This document shows positions 1 through 10,880 of a stretch of DNA of 64,000 nt, piece after piece (the stretch's first letter is position 1; each line of letters begins with the position of its first letter). The translations under genes and the position numbers were made by a program. The notes under the pieces are model-generated. The model saw only the letters and a program-made list of their open reading frames with translations, was not told the DNA's origin and ran no database searches. Origin of the DNA: Morinoia aosen (taxonomy: Eukaryota; Arthropoda; Malacostraca; Amphipoda; Talitridae); contig CM059576.1 of NCBI GenBank assembly GCA_030386875.1, positions 18,356,058 through 18,420,057 of the forward strand. The letters run 5' to 3'.

Positions 1-1460
1 ACTGTCGAATTGTTTTGCATTGACTTCAGACTATTGCAAGCTGAGTGGGGAAGAATGTAGGCGTGGCCCCAAATGTGGTTCTTGTTTATTTTGTAATGTC
101 CAGCATGCATTAGCCTGAATGCATTTTGTTCTTGTCTATCTTTTCCAGTGATTCTTGATGTTAAGTATAGAGATAAGAGTTAAATGTGTGTTTTTAAGTG
201 TTCATCGGTTGTTTTGTGTTCTTGATTTTGTTGTGTTTTTTTTTGTCTGAATTGTTTCTTAATGCACTGTTTTTCCTTTACTTTCAGTCACTCAGATTTA
301 CAGTAAAACTAGTGTAATTATTTCTTGGCAGAGCTATTCCTTCACCTCATAAAGCCAAGTGTTGATCTGGTGAGTGGTTCTCATTGTACAGTTTGCTTTG
401 CTTGTATATATTTTTTTGTTGCTTTAGGCTAAGATTTACTTTATGTTGAGCATGATGTTTTCTTTTGGCATATTGGTTCTTTCATTTCTTTTTTGTTGAA
501 AGATTAAGTTTTCAGTTTTGCTAGATTTCAAGACCATTTTCGTAATAATATTTTTTCCTGAGTTACTCCTTTGAATTTGTTGTTGAATGATTTGATTTGA
601 GTTTAATTTCATATATATTCATTGCATAGTCCATTTTTTTTCAGTTGCTTTGTTTCATTTTTAGTTAGTGCATACTTTATTTAGCATGAATTCATTCTGA
701 GCATGGTTTATTTTGTTCTGCTTCTTACTTTGTTTTGAAGTTTAATGTTGAGGAATCCAAAAGGACTGGTATGGTCTATTTTCTTTTTTCCTGCATTTTT
801 ATTTTTGTTTTATTTCTGTTCTCAGGGCTTTTTTTGGTTATACAGGATCCTGATTTATCTTCACTGTTTCTGAGCCCTGTCACTTGTTGTTGCATGTACA
901 ATCATCTGTTCCACAATAAACTATCATTTTCCTAAACCAGTTTCATTACTCCCTCACTATGTGGTTCACAAACAGCTACGTGTAACGATGGGTAAACGTT
1001 AGTACCCCTAGTACCCCATCCTCTTACAGTCCTCCCGGCATTCTTGTAAAATAATATAGTTTTTGATGCAGTAGTTTGAAAGTTACGTTTGACACCGAGA
1101 TGGGTATGACCGAGTGAGTACAAACTCAACTTGACGTTGCTTAACTTTGCAGATCTGACGAATGTAGTAAATCTAAACGATAAAAATATGAATTTCCATT
1201 AAAAACTGACTTTTCTAAATTTCCAAAATTTTTTTCAATTTTCTTCAATAAAATAGAGATGGCGCCATCATCTGATCACCACTTATTTGTATCCATCATA
1301 CAAATATATTTCAGTCGAAAATCGTCCAATAAATTGTCCAAATCAACCAAATTTAGCGCAATCAATCAATCAATCAGCACGTTGACGGCAAAACATGTGC
1401 ATAAAAAACTGCCTAAACCGCCTCATGCCAAAACCCGAGTATCGGGTTGTCTGACTTGCC
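1..1460. other. AT-rich stretch, no gene recognised
   Basis: No coding region that resembles a known family is visible on either strand. The first ~930 bases are T-rich on the plus strand and end with an AATAAA hexamer at 915-920, which would suit the 3' end of a plus-strand transcript entering from outside the window. That is an inference from one short motif. The short open frames here have biased, low-complexity translations. Confidence 0.4.
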
Positions 1461-1464
1461 TAAA

Positions 1465-1800
1465 AATAAAATAAAAAAATTAAAAAAAAAATAAATAAAA
1501 AAATGGAAAAAAATTAAAAAAAAATTAAAAAAATGGAAAAAAATGGGAAAAAAAATAAAAAAAAAATAAAAAAAAAATTGAAAAAATGAAAATAAAAAAG
1601 ATAAAAAACAAAAGAAAATGAAAATAAAAAAATTAAAATAAAAAAAAATATATAAAAAAAATATGAAAAATAAAGACAAAAGATAATAACCAAAAAAATA
1701 AATAAAAAATAAATGAAAATTAAAAAAAAAGTAAATAATCAAAAAATAAAGAAATAAAGAAGAAAAAAAAATCAAAATAAAAAAAAAAAAAAAAAATTCA
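1465..1800. repeat. A-rich low-complexity tract
   Basis: About 335 bases consist almost only of A runs broken by T, G or TGG, for example repeated AAAAATAAAA and GAAAAAAAT blocks. The Phe-rich minus-strand frame across it is a composition artefact. There is no regular period, so this is degenerate simple sequence rather than a tandem array. Confidence 0.9.
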
Positions 1801-2412
1801 AAAAAATTGAAATAAATAGTTTTCTGCAAATATAGACACCAGTGGCTTCAATTTAATACCTCACTCGACCATGTAGACTCAGCTAATTTTCCAAACGGAC
1901 TCGCACAAATTTTGAGTTTTGCTATTAAGTATATAGATTAGACAGAATATTGCAGAATCAAAAGGAAGCTCCTAACAAGTAATCTTAGACCCTCATTTTC
2001 TCTGAATAACTTTAAATGAATATTTTGACTGGCATGCCTAAATTTTGGAAGTTTTAATGACAAATTATTTCAAAGCTCTCTATCACTTTGAAAGAAATCT
2101 AACATGAGAAAATGTAACTGAAAAGTTTAAAACAACCCACTGCAGACACAATGTCACATATGCAATAAGACGCAATGAAATGCTGTAATACAAAAATTTA
2201 GGTTAGGAAAGACAAGGCCATATCCCAGTCATTTTTGTTCATGTCAGGTTGATTTTGAGAACATTTAGTTCAAATTCAGAGTGCATGACCCCTAAAGCAG
2301 GGCCTTTCATCTCAAGTCTGCCATATATGCAATTACTGAAAAATATAAACATACATGTACATTACATCTAAATTAAAATGATACAATAAAAAATATACAT
2401 CTAAATTATATA

Positions 2413-3150
2413 TCATATAGCCATCAGCATCAAGCTCACCTGACACTCTGAGACCCATTCATCAAACTCTCTGAGAGCATCACCAATATTGACTTTTTTC
2501 ATGGTCTGAGTTTGATGTTTAAAAATTTTCATTACAATGCACTTTTCTACCTCAGAGGGCTCTGAGGAAATCTTTTCCAGTGTTTTGACCCAATCAGAGA
2601 GGACCAACTGATGCTTGAGCATTGAATTCTTTTTACATGAAAAATGGTTTTTTGCCTGTTCTATTTTACTAGCCAATGATTCCAACTGCTGTAAGGAATC
2701 TATTAAAGATTTAGTCTGTTGCAGTTCAGCAACAATACATTCCTTTTTATCAGATAGAAGCTTCTTGTCTCCAATCATTTCTCCAATCAGAGTGAACTTG
2801 TGATCAGCGTGGGCATCCACCAAACATCGTTTACAAATTGAAATTTGGCATCCCATACACCAATAATCCAATTCGTTTTGATGAACACTGCAAGACAATT
2901 CTTTGTTGACCACACTATTTGAGGCTGCTTTCCTAGACCCATTGGAAGGAATTAATGCAAATACAACAGGAAACTCATTCACTGGAGACACAATCTCCTT
3001 CCTGCAGGAGGGGCCCGCTGGGCAGCTCCCTGACACCACATTATGAAGGCACTGCTGGCAGTACGTATGGCCACAGGGGAGCACGAGAGGTTTTCTTCCG
3101 GTCTCATCGTATGCATGATCACAAATAGCACAGTCAAAAATTCCAGCCAT
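2413..3150 (-). CDS. RING and B-box (TRIM-like) protein, N-terminal coding exon
   Basis: Probable E3 ubiquitin ligase of the RING/B-box class. Counting from the ATG at 3150, a RING finger spans about residues 7-49 (C7xxC10, C26xH28xxC31xxC34, then C43 and C49; the last pair is more widely spaced than the usual CxxC). A B-box type 2 finger follows at about 84-120 (CxxH, CxxC, CxxC, HxxH), then a likely coiled-coil to about 210. The chosen ATG has a strong context (ACCATGG). The longer upstream frame translates a polypyrimidine tract ending in AG at 3189-3190, a good splice acceptor. CAG|GTGAGC at 2434-2442 is a consensus donor, so the exon probably ends at 2440 after 237 whole codons. The last 8 codons to the stop at 2413 would then be retained intron. 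C-terminal domains are not in view. Confidence 0.75.
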   Translation of the reverse strand: MAGIFDCAICDHAYDETGRKPLVLPCGHTYCQQCLHNVVSGSCPAGPSCRKEIVSPVNEFPVVFALIPSNGSRKAASNSVVNKELSCSVHQNELDYWCMGCQISICKRCLVDAHADHKFTLIGEMIGDKKLLSDKKECIVAELQQTKSLIDSLQQLESLASKIEQAKNHFSCKKNSMLKHQLVLSDWVKTLEKISSEPSEVEKCIVMKIFKHQTQTMKKVNIGDALREFDEWVSECQVSLMLMAI

Positions 3151-3190
3151 GGTAGTTTTTAGAAACTTAATGATTATCAATTTTTGAACT

Positions 3191-3776
3191 GGAAAGAAAA
3201 GGAACAATTAAACAAATTGAAGCAATTGATTAGCTTAAAATTAAATATTGAGATGTCCAGCTGAAAATTGTTTGCTGTGGCTTATAGAAATACAAATTCC
3301 ACCTAGAGAACATACTCATAGCTTAGTTAAGGGGAATGTCCATCCACAACCAAGTAAATGGCTGTCACAGAGCAAAGAACATTGTTAAGCTTTGCTAGAT
3401 TGTAAACTAAGGAGTTCTGTGTTGAATAGACCAACAAAACAAATCCAGATATTTTTGGTTCATGTCTAATGCCGACTGTCTTGCACTAGCAGCTGCATTC
3501 GAATCCACCTCCTTTCCTCTTTGTTTCCCTCTCACAAAGCACAGAACATTCTGAATCTTTGTTAGCTTGTAAACTAAGTACTTCTGTATTGAATAGAGCC
3601 ATGTAAACCCCCCAAAAGAAGAATTTTCAGGGAAATTTTTTGGATTCTGGGTAGACCTCCCTCTAAGTAAAATGCAACATCAGTCCTGAGTAGCCAAATG
3701 TCTGTAGACATGAGAACCTATGGCATGACTGAAGGTTAGGGCTAATTGTATTCTAGAAGGAAGTGATATACACACT
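3191..3776. other. Non-coding; contains a ~68-bp direct duplication
   Basis: No gene seen. Two diverged direct copies of a ~68-bp segment lie at about 3365-3431 and 3533-3601; both contain the words AGAACATT, TTGTAAACTAAG and TTGAATAGA. The sequence is upstream of the TRIM-like exon and, if the acceptor at 3189 is used, would be its intron. Confidence 0.4.
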
Positions 3777-3788
3777 TATAAATTTTAA

Positions 3789-4155
3789 TTATTATTATTA
3801 TTATTATATAAGAAAGTATTAGCCTCCCTTAATTGCACGACAAAGATGTTCTAAGAGAGGAAGGAGGAAGGCACCATTTAGTATGGAGTTGAGGGAAAGC
3901 AGAATCTATGCACAAGGTGCACAGAAACAGGAAGCTAAGAAAGAAGTTCATGAAACAAGAAAAAGTTGAAGAAGAAAGTAGTAGGTGCTGAAAAACAGGA
4001 CAGCAGTGAACCAAAAAAAAGATGGTCCGTAACAAAACAAAAACCTATTCAATTTCAACATAAGGAAGCCTACCTAACCTTTAGCTCAGGCCCTCACATA
4101 GTCCCCCTGGGAGTGCTAATTCTTATAGATACAATACCTGCATCCCCATGAGGGG
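3789..4155 (-). mobile_element. SINE-like retroposon, copy 1
   Basis: A 367-bp insertion flanked by a perfect 12-bp duplication, TATAAATTTTAA, at 3777-3788 and 4156-4167. The left end is an (ATT)n tract, so the 3' tail points left and the element reads on the minus strand. The body matches copies at 6785-7155 and ~10264-10630 through landmarks such as AGCCTCCCTT, CTCAGGCCC and ATGAGGGG. No pol III A or B box is obvious, so it may instead be a short 3' piece of an unknown LINE. Confidence 0.8.
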
Positions 4156-4167
4156 TATAAATTTTAA

Positions 4168-5788
4168 ATTTAAAGGCTACAGTTTGGAAAAATACATATA
4201 AAATTATTTTAACACATAAGTAAGAAAAACAAAAAGTAAGGAGCTTAATTTGTTGTGCTGCTAAACATCAACTCACTCACAAACTATTCAACATGCGGTT
4301 CTTTTCAAAGTAATCACATCTCTACCCATTGCTCATAACTCAAATGTTCATCAGCTAGAAATTTCTTCAAGAATAAATTTATATTTCCTCCATGTAGCTG
4401 CAGGTTGAGAGTATTCCCTTGATAATATATATGTTAGAATAGAGCTGTTCCCTCAACCACAAAAGAACCAAAAAGGTAATGAATACAGCAGCATAGATGA
4501 CACCTCAACACTTTGACTGCAATGTGAGCATCCAAGGAATTGATATGAAAGGGACTTTCATAATGCCACAGACAAACCAGTATTCGTAACCTCAATTTTT
4601 ATAAGTACTTAAATAAAGTTAAATAAAGGCCCAATCCAGGTAATATTTGCTATTTTAAAATTGCTTATGACAAATGAATTAAAATTCAAGTTGATATTGA
4701 ACTTATATTGAACCATTAAAATCAATATATGAAGTTAGCCAATTCCAACTAATTTGAAAACAATTAGATGCAAAATATCAATTTCAATTAACATTCATGC
4801 AGTTCTTTGCTCCAGGGCAGAAGGATATAAATGAAATTGATGAAATATTCATGAACAAACCACAGATGAAAAATGTACACAAGAAATAGCAGAAACTTCT
4901 TGGTTAGCTTAAAATTGCTGGCTGGTTACTTTGTAGATGTAAGCTTTAAATGATATGATTCTCTCAAACAGGTAAATTGATTCAAAATCCTATACTTAAA
5001 AAGAATAAAAGTATTCCAACTCAGTGAGCATTTGAATGCAAATATGTTAGTGTTTGTCATTAATGTGTCACCAGCAATTTGAACAAAATTATGCCCTGTA
5101 ATCCTAACAACTTCATATGGGATTTACAATTGGGACAAACTATAATTATTTGAATGGATATATGAGATGTTTCCAGAAATCTCAGCAAGATTGGCAAATC
5201 TTACCAAACATTTAAATAGCAAATCAAAATGTTCTAACTGATTTTCTAAGCTTATGACAATTCTTCATCGTCACCACTCTCATGAAGTAATACATTAGAT
5301 ATAAACCTTCTGCTATTAAGCAAATTTAGCATTATGAAAACTTAGAATAACTTTCCATTTCTGTGCTGCAATGCCGCTCTGGCAATTCGTCTTGGCAGCA
5401 CCTCAGTGACAAATAGTTAATGCACTTAATGATCACTGATGATCTTTCAATCATAATTTTCAAAGAGGAATATTATATGTATATTAGGAATTGGCTAAAC
5501 TTGATGCAAAAGTTCAGAATATTCCTCTTAACTAAACCTCTACCTAATAATTCTACATATAAAAAGTTCTACAATCAATTGAAAACGTTTCAAATTACTA
5601 TGATAATTTTAGTCTAATTCTTCATAGAAATTGAGCAAAACTGATGACAAATATACCTTTAACATAATGCATTGAACATCCCACAGTCTAGAACTATACA
5701 AGTTTATATAGAACTACAAAAAGTGCAGAGTAACAATCATCAACTCAAGAAATTCCACTTTTAGGAGTTATTATTTCCATTTAGTATG
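4168..5788. other. AT-rich, no gene or repeat recognised
   Basis: About 1.6 kb without a convincing open frame, inverted repeat or similarity to other parts of the window. Short frames here are AT-biased and carry no motif. Confidence 0.4.
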
Positions 5789-5797
5789 ATCACAGAT

Positions 5798-6730
5798 GAT
5801 GAGATGTTCATGAGGTGGAATGTTTGGAACTTTGGATGTTAGGTTGAATGGGGAAGTTTTAGAGGAGGTAGAGCATTTTAGGTACCTCAGGTCGGATGTG
5901 ACTGTCAAGAATAGTATGGAAGTAGAAGTGAGGCATCGAGTGAGTGAAGGTTGTAAGACATTGGGTGCAATGAGGAAAGTTTTTGAATGCAGGAGTTTGA
6001 GTATGAATGCTAAGAGGGAACTGTATGAAAGTTTAATTGTGCCAGTTTTGTTGTATGGAGCAGAGTCCTGGGGGTTGAGAGCAGCTGAGAGGAGGAAGTT
6101 GGATGTGTTTGAGATGAAGTGTTTGAGGAGCATGTATGGAGTAACTAGAAGAGATAGGATAAGGAATGAGTTGGTTAGGGGGCAGACGGGTGTTATCAAA
6201 AAGTTGAGCAGGCGAGTGGATGAAAGAGTGCTTGGATGGTTTGGGCATGTTGAAAGAATGAATGTTGAGCGGCTGGTGAAAAAGATATATATGTCGGAAG
6301 TGAGGGGTCTTCGTGCGCGAGGTAGGCCACGGATGAGTTGGATGGATGGGGTGAGACGTGCTTTGTATGAGAGGGGTCTGACTGTGGACGTGGCGAGAGG
6401 AATGGCTGTGGACAGAAGTGAGTGGGGGCAGTGTATAAGGAGGTAATTTTATTTTTGACGCGTTACTGGAAGCTGCCCGCGTGTGTTGGGGTTGACCTGT
6501 CATGTGCGGGGGAGGGGCTGCACTCAATGAAGCGGTCAGGGTAAACCAGCTATGGCTGTCGGGCCTGACTGGGGAAGGTGGTTGTGCTGGGACTGCTGCT
6601 GATCCTGGCAGTTCAGGTGCGGCCAGTGCTGCCTCTCTCGCCTCCTAGTGACTAAGTGTGGTGATTGTGGCCTGCTGTCGGCTACCCTCCCATAGGAAGG
6701 ATAAGCCCAGTATATGTATGTATGTATGAT
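5798..6730 (+). mobile_element. 5'-truncated RTE-like non-LTR element, copy 1
   Basis: Non-LTR retrotransposon 3' portion of 933 bp. The 9-bp repeat ATCACAGAT occurs at 5789-5797 and 6731-6739 and fits a target duplication. The 3' end is a (GTAT)n microsatellite tail, and the ~250-bp 3' UTR is GC-rich. A second copy on the minus strand (14284-15204) is truncated only about 11 bp away from this one although it has a different target duplication. The RTE assignment is from family resemblance of the coding part, without a database search. Confidence 0.75.
5820..6446 (+). CDS. C-terminal fragment of RTE-like reverse transcriptase
   Basis: Encodes about 208 residues downstream of the catalytic palm of a non-LTR reverse transcriptase. 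Motifs typical of RTE-like endonuclease/reverse transcriptases are visible: LLYGAESW near residue 80, a basic VTRRDRIRNE stretch, LGWFGHVERM near residue 145, and RGRPRMSW followed by a DRSEW tail near the end. No polymerase motif (YADD) or endonuclease is present, so it cannot act on its own. The frame is unbroken to TAA. The start used is only the first in-frame ATG within the truncated element, not a real initiation site. Whether this ~209-codon frame is ever translated is unknown. Confidence 0.75.
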   Translation: MFGTLDVRLNGEVLEEVEHFRYLRSDVTVKNSMEVEVRHRVSEGCKTLGAMRKVFECRSLSMNAKRELYESLIVPVLLYGAESWGLRAAERRKLDVFEMKCLRSMYGVTRRDRIRNELVRGQTGVIKKLSRRVDERVLGWFGHVERMNVERLVKKIYMSEVRGLRARGRPRMSWMDGVRRALYERGLTVDVARGMAVDRSEWGQCIRR

Positions 6731-6784
6731 ATCACAGATCAACAAAAAACTGAGTAGCTTCAGAAAAGCAGATATGTTCAGATT

Positions 6785-7155
6785 AGTTTATTAGTTTATT
6801 AGTTAGTTTAAGCCTCCCTATCCTCAACAAATGAGATCTAAAGAGAGGAAGGAAGAAGGCACCATTTAGTATGGAGTTAAGGGAATGTGGAATCTATGCA
6901 GAAAGGGCACAGAAACAGTAAGATGAGAAAGAAGTTCATGAAACAAGATCAAAGTTGAAGAAGAAAGTAGTAGGTGATGAAAAACAGAAAAACAGGACAG
7001 CAGTGGACCAAAAAAGATGGTCCTTAACAAAATAAAAACATATTCTATTTCAACAAAAATAAAGCCTGCCTAAATAACCTTTAGCTCAGGCCCTTACATA
7101 GTACCCCTGGGAGCGCTAATTCCCATAGATACAATAGTTGTATCCCCCTGAGGGG
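6785..7155 (-). mobile_element. SINE-like retroposon, copy 2
   Basis: A 371-bp copy of the family at 3789-4155, flanked by a perfect 13-bp duplication ATATGTTCAGATT at 6772-6784 and 7156-7168. Its tail at the left is an imperfect (AGTTTATT)n run. It sits about 40 bp past the end of RTE-like copy 1. The two flanked copies define both ends of the family: the tail side beside AAGCCTCCC and the other side ending in GAGGGG. Confidence 0.85.
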
Positions 7156-7168
7156 ATATGTTCAGATT

Positions 7169-7603
7169 TGGCATACTTAATCTTTTCCATAAAAAGAAAT
7201 ACAAAACTAGTTTATTCATAATAAGGATCAGACAAAAATTTCATTGGAACATAAAATATCCAAATATAGAGATGCTTAGTTCATAAACAGACATGGGTAT
7301 CATAGTACCTGTCAATTTTCTAACAAATTTTTGACCAAGAAATTTGAAAATAAATTCCCTTTCATAAATTATTCGAAGTTTGATAATGCATGCAAATTCT
7401 AGCTACAAAAATTATAAGAATTATAATACCAGTGTTGCATTGATAAAAAAAATTCATGTTAGAGCTCAATTAATCATTGAAACATGAGAGCTCAAAATCT
7501 ACAATATCAGGAGATTATGTTGCAAACAAAATAGGGGTACTAGATAATTTTGCGCCAAGACCGAGAAGTCAACATTTGAAACTATCTTTTGGATGCTTAT
7601 TTA
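7169..7603. other. No gene recognised
   Basis: AT-rich sequence between a retroposon and a TTAA-flanked element; nothing supportable seen. Confidence 0.4.
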
Positions 7604-7607
7604 TTAA

Positions 7608-8773
7608 GGATACCGTCTAGGTAAAAAAAAGTCCGTCATTTATAGATGGATTTCCCTGAAATTTTCACAGTAGGTGTAAAATGATGCAAAGATCATTTGT
7701 TATTTTGACAAAATTTTTGTATCTGCACTGGATTTTTTTTTATTTTCGAAAAATATGATATAATAGGGTTTTTTTTAAAATCTATCTTCTTCAACTATTT
7801 TGGAGTTACCAAACCAGTACTTCGTTTTTAGATTGCTTAGATGTCTATATAACCACTCGCAATAGGGAATTTTGATAACTTTTTTGTGGATTTTGGGAAT
7901 TAAAAAAAAATGAACTTTTTTCATTTTTTTTTTCATGTCGTGTAATTTTCAAAATAATAAATGTATCAAAAAATGCTATTGCGCGAGGATACACCTTGCT
8001 AAGCCCTATCGAATGGTATATAAACCATTCTTGTAGCTCTAAAATTGTAGAAGGAGATACATTTGAAAAACCAATTATCAAGTTTCCAGAAAAACGTGTT
8101 TTTCACATAAAAAAAGTTTCTTTTTATCTTTTGAACTGCAAGGTTTTCTACAAAGAACTCTTGAGCGTTTGTAGCTCTTTTCAAGCCCTTTTGATTGATG
8201 CAAGTTACATTGCTGTAGCTCTGTAACTCTGGGAAAAAATATACAACAAAAGAGAATAGGTGTTATTTATGAAAGCAACCAATTTTTTTATTTTTTCATT
8301 TTTTTCAACAAAAATACATTTTTCTGGCAAGTCAACTTCTTTGTTTTATAGCTCTTTTTAAGCCCTTTGGATTGGTGTGCTCGCCATAGCTGTAGCTATG
8401 ATACTGCAGCTGTCATTGAGCTATGAATGAAAGCTGCTGTATCATAGATACGGCAGAACAGCTAAATTCTGAAATTGTCAAAAATTCTAAAAAATTATTT
8501 ACTCAGCGTTAGAATGTTTCGTTTGAATAATGGAAGTACTTTGAGTAGCCCATTAATGAACAATAATGCCATTCCCGCAGAGAAACACGCTCAATTGACC
8601 CCAATAACGAGGAGGTCACTCCACCATCATTGCTTTCCCCCCTTTCTGGTGGGCGCACTATTCGGAGTAGACATAAACGGAAAGTACCAATGGAAGCGCA
8701 AGAAAATCCTCCATAAGAAGCATATAAGAGCAGAAAATCCACACATATCCTGATTTCTACCTAGACGGTGTCC
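7608..8773. mobile_element. Non-autonomous DNA transposon with TTAA duplication
   Basis: A 1166-bp element with terminal inverted repeats of about 20 bp (GGATACCGTCTAGGTAAAAA at the left; its right partner at 8754-8773 matches at 18 of 20 positions). TTAA flanks both ends exactly, at 7604-7607 and 8774-8777. TTAA duplications are known for piggyBac and Kolobok transposons. The purine-starting terminus (GGA) fits Kolobok better than the CCC of piggyBac, but this is inference. Inside are about three diverged ~180-bp direct repeats containing AAGCCCT and GTAGCT (near 7999, 8188 and 8359). No transposase is recognisable; the 92-codon frame at 8475-8753 (plus) matches nothing I know. Confidence 0.75.
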
Positions 8774-8777
8774 TTAA

Positions 8778-10263
8778 TTAGCAGACTAGGCAACTATCTC
8801 AAAAGAATTATTACCAAACCATTCATTTATTAGTTTTTTACTACCACACAAAAGAATAAATAAGTTAGGTACAAAAAAAATTGCTACATAATGCTAACAA
8901 AAATATTTCTCCACAAAACTGGAGCAATTCATGAATTTGACTTACTACATAATGCTGTCACAATCCACTCTCAAGCACCAGAATCAAGAAATAATCACAT
9001 GATGCTAACAAAACATTCTACAGAAGTAAATACTTGAAACCAACCTTTGGTAAGCATGTAACTCAGTCCTAATTATGGTAGACTGATGGGACTGAGTTGC
9101 TCTTATACTAATGGTACAAAATGTTTATTTTCAATTGGCCTGTTAAAAAGTCAATCTTGGCTTTTGAATTATCTGAACACAAAGATCTTCAGTTGATAGA
9201 CTTACATGGATGCTGCTACAGCCCATGCCAATATTTGTACAGAATATAAGAAAAACATGACAGTGTTTCCTACGGTCAAGTTATTCTAAGATTGATAATG
9301 GCTAAAATTACCTCAATAATAAAAATATAAATACAGGGAAATGTTTATAAAAACTGCTCTTAAGAGTCACTACTTACATTGGAGCTTTGGCTTTTCAAAA
9401 TCAGGGTAACATTGAAGGTATATTGGTTGAGAGGAAATAATTCTGTACTCAAAACTATGATATTAACATGACAAATTTGCACCTATCTTTTCATGCACAC
9501 GTATCAAAATAGCAACATAACTACCTCAGAAAACATGAGTTAAACCCCACAACAATTTTATGGCATATTCAAGGTAACAAAAAACAGTAAATCTTCAGAA
9601 AACTTCATGCAACAAATTAGTCCCAACATTCGTCATTTAATAATTCTAAACTTAAATGTCTTAACTTTTTGAGAAAGTCATTAGAGATACAATATTAGCC
9701 ATGCCATTACATAAATAAAATATTGAAGGAAAATGATACAAAGAATTCTCAATTAGTTTGCAATACCCTAGATTTGAAGCTTGTACATACAACTCAAAAA
9801 TAAAAATATGAACACTGGATACTACACCTTGAAGTAAGGGAGGGGGGGAAGTCTGTATTTTTATTTACATTGACAATAAAGCTTGGCAATTTAGCATTGG
9901 TAACTAATGTTGCTGAAGTATAGATATAATGGTCTCAAATTTTCCTCAATACAAAGTTAATACTTGACTCTATATTCATGAAATATTAGCATGAACTGAA
10001 TCATATGTTTGACAAATTTTTATATTATATATTTCCTATTTTGATGTTTCATTTTACATTTACATGCTTAGTGCCTGCTACATAGGTAACAATAAAGCCT
10101 GATTTTGAAAGAAAACACAATTAACTGAATCATTTAAATGAGTTTATAAATTTGAGCAGAAATACAGATTTTGTACTGTATAACATTATGTAACTGCCAT
10201 ATTTTTCCTGCATGAAAAGAAGCAAATTGAGAAAGTTTCTCATCAAACATATTCAAGTGATTG
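8778..10263. other. AT-rich, no gene recognised
   Basis: About 1.5 kb lacking open frames of note, inverted repeats or similarity to other parts of the window. Confidence 0.4.
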
Positions 10264-10630
10264 ATTATAAATTAGTTTTAGCCTCCCTTTACTGCAACAA
10301 AGATGTTCAAAGAAAGGAAGGGTGAAGGCATCATTATGCATTGAGTTAAGGGAACATGGAATCTACGCACAAAGGGTGTTCCTGCAAAGAATCCTGTATG
10401 CATAGAAACAGAAGCATAAAAAAGAAAGTTATGAAATAAGATATAAGTTGATGAGGGTTAGAGGTACTGAAAAGAACAACAGCAGAGAACCAAGAAGAGG
10501 TGGTCCTTAAAAAAACAAAATACATTTTATTTCAACAAAAAGGTGCACATAACTCTCAGCTCAGGACCCCACATTTTCCCCCTAGGAGCTTCAATTCCCA
10601 TGGTTACAATGGTTCCAACCCTTTGAGAGG
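10264..10630 (-). mobile_element. SINE-like retroposon, copy 3
   Basis: A more diverged copy of the family at 3789 and 6785, with the same order of landmarks (AGCCTCCCTT, GAATCTACGCACAA, AGCTCAGG, TTTGAGAGG) and a small internal insertion near 10378-10400. No clear target duplication was found, which fits greater age. Orientation is taken from the other copies. Confidence 0.65.
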
Positions 10631-10880
10631 AGCATGGTCAACTTTTCAAGGCAGAAAACTCTGAACACAAGAAATTACCACACCCAGTTTATGACCAGAA
10701 TGGCAAATGAATATTATACTCATACTCAAATTCATCACATGTTTACTTATTCACTACCATCCCTTATAATTTCAGAAAAGTAGTAGAAGCAAAAAATAAA
10801 CCGGAGATGTTATCTTAAAACCAAATAACCATAAATTTCTGAACATTCATTGCATCATTTAATGCACTGTAAATATTTTT

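Noticed and set aside
1413-1829. 138-codon minus-strand open frame with transmembrane-like Phe-rich sequence
   Set aside because: Produced entirely by the A-rich low-complexity tract; no regular protein features.
3181-3207. Earlier start for the TRIM-like protein at 3207
   Set aside because: The extra codons translate a polypyrimidine tract ending in a splice acceptor, and the later ATG has the better context.
3500-3515. TTCGAATCC as a tRNA T-loop (also in the element A LTR)
   Set aside because: No acceptor or anticodon stems fit around either occurrence.
5771-6199. Minus-strand frame antisense to the RTE-like fragment (also 6033-6527 and the plus frame at 14575-15255)
   Set aside because: Mirror frames of a conserved coding strand; both copies show them only because the sequence is duplicated.
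8475-8753. 92-codon plus-strand frame inside the TTAA element
   Set aside because: No transposase motif, and a similarly long frame exists on the opposite strand.
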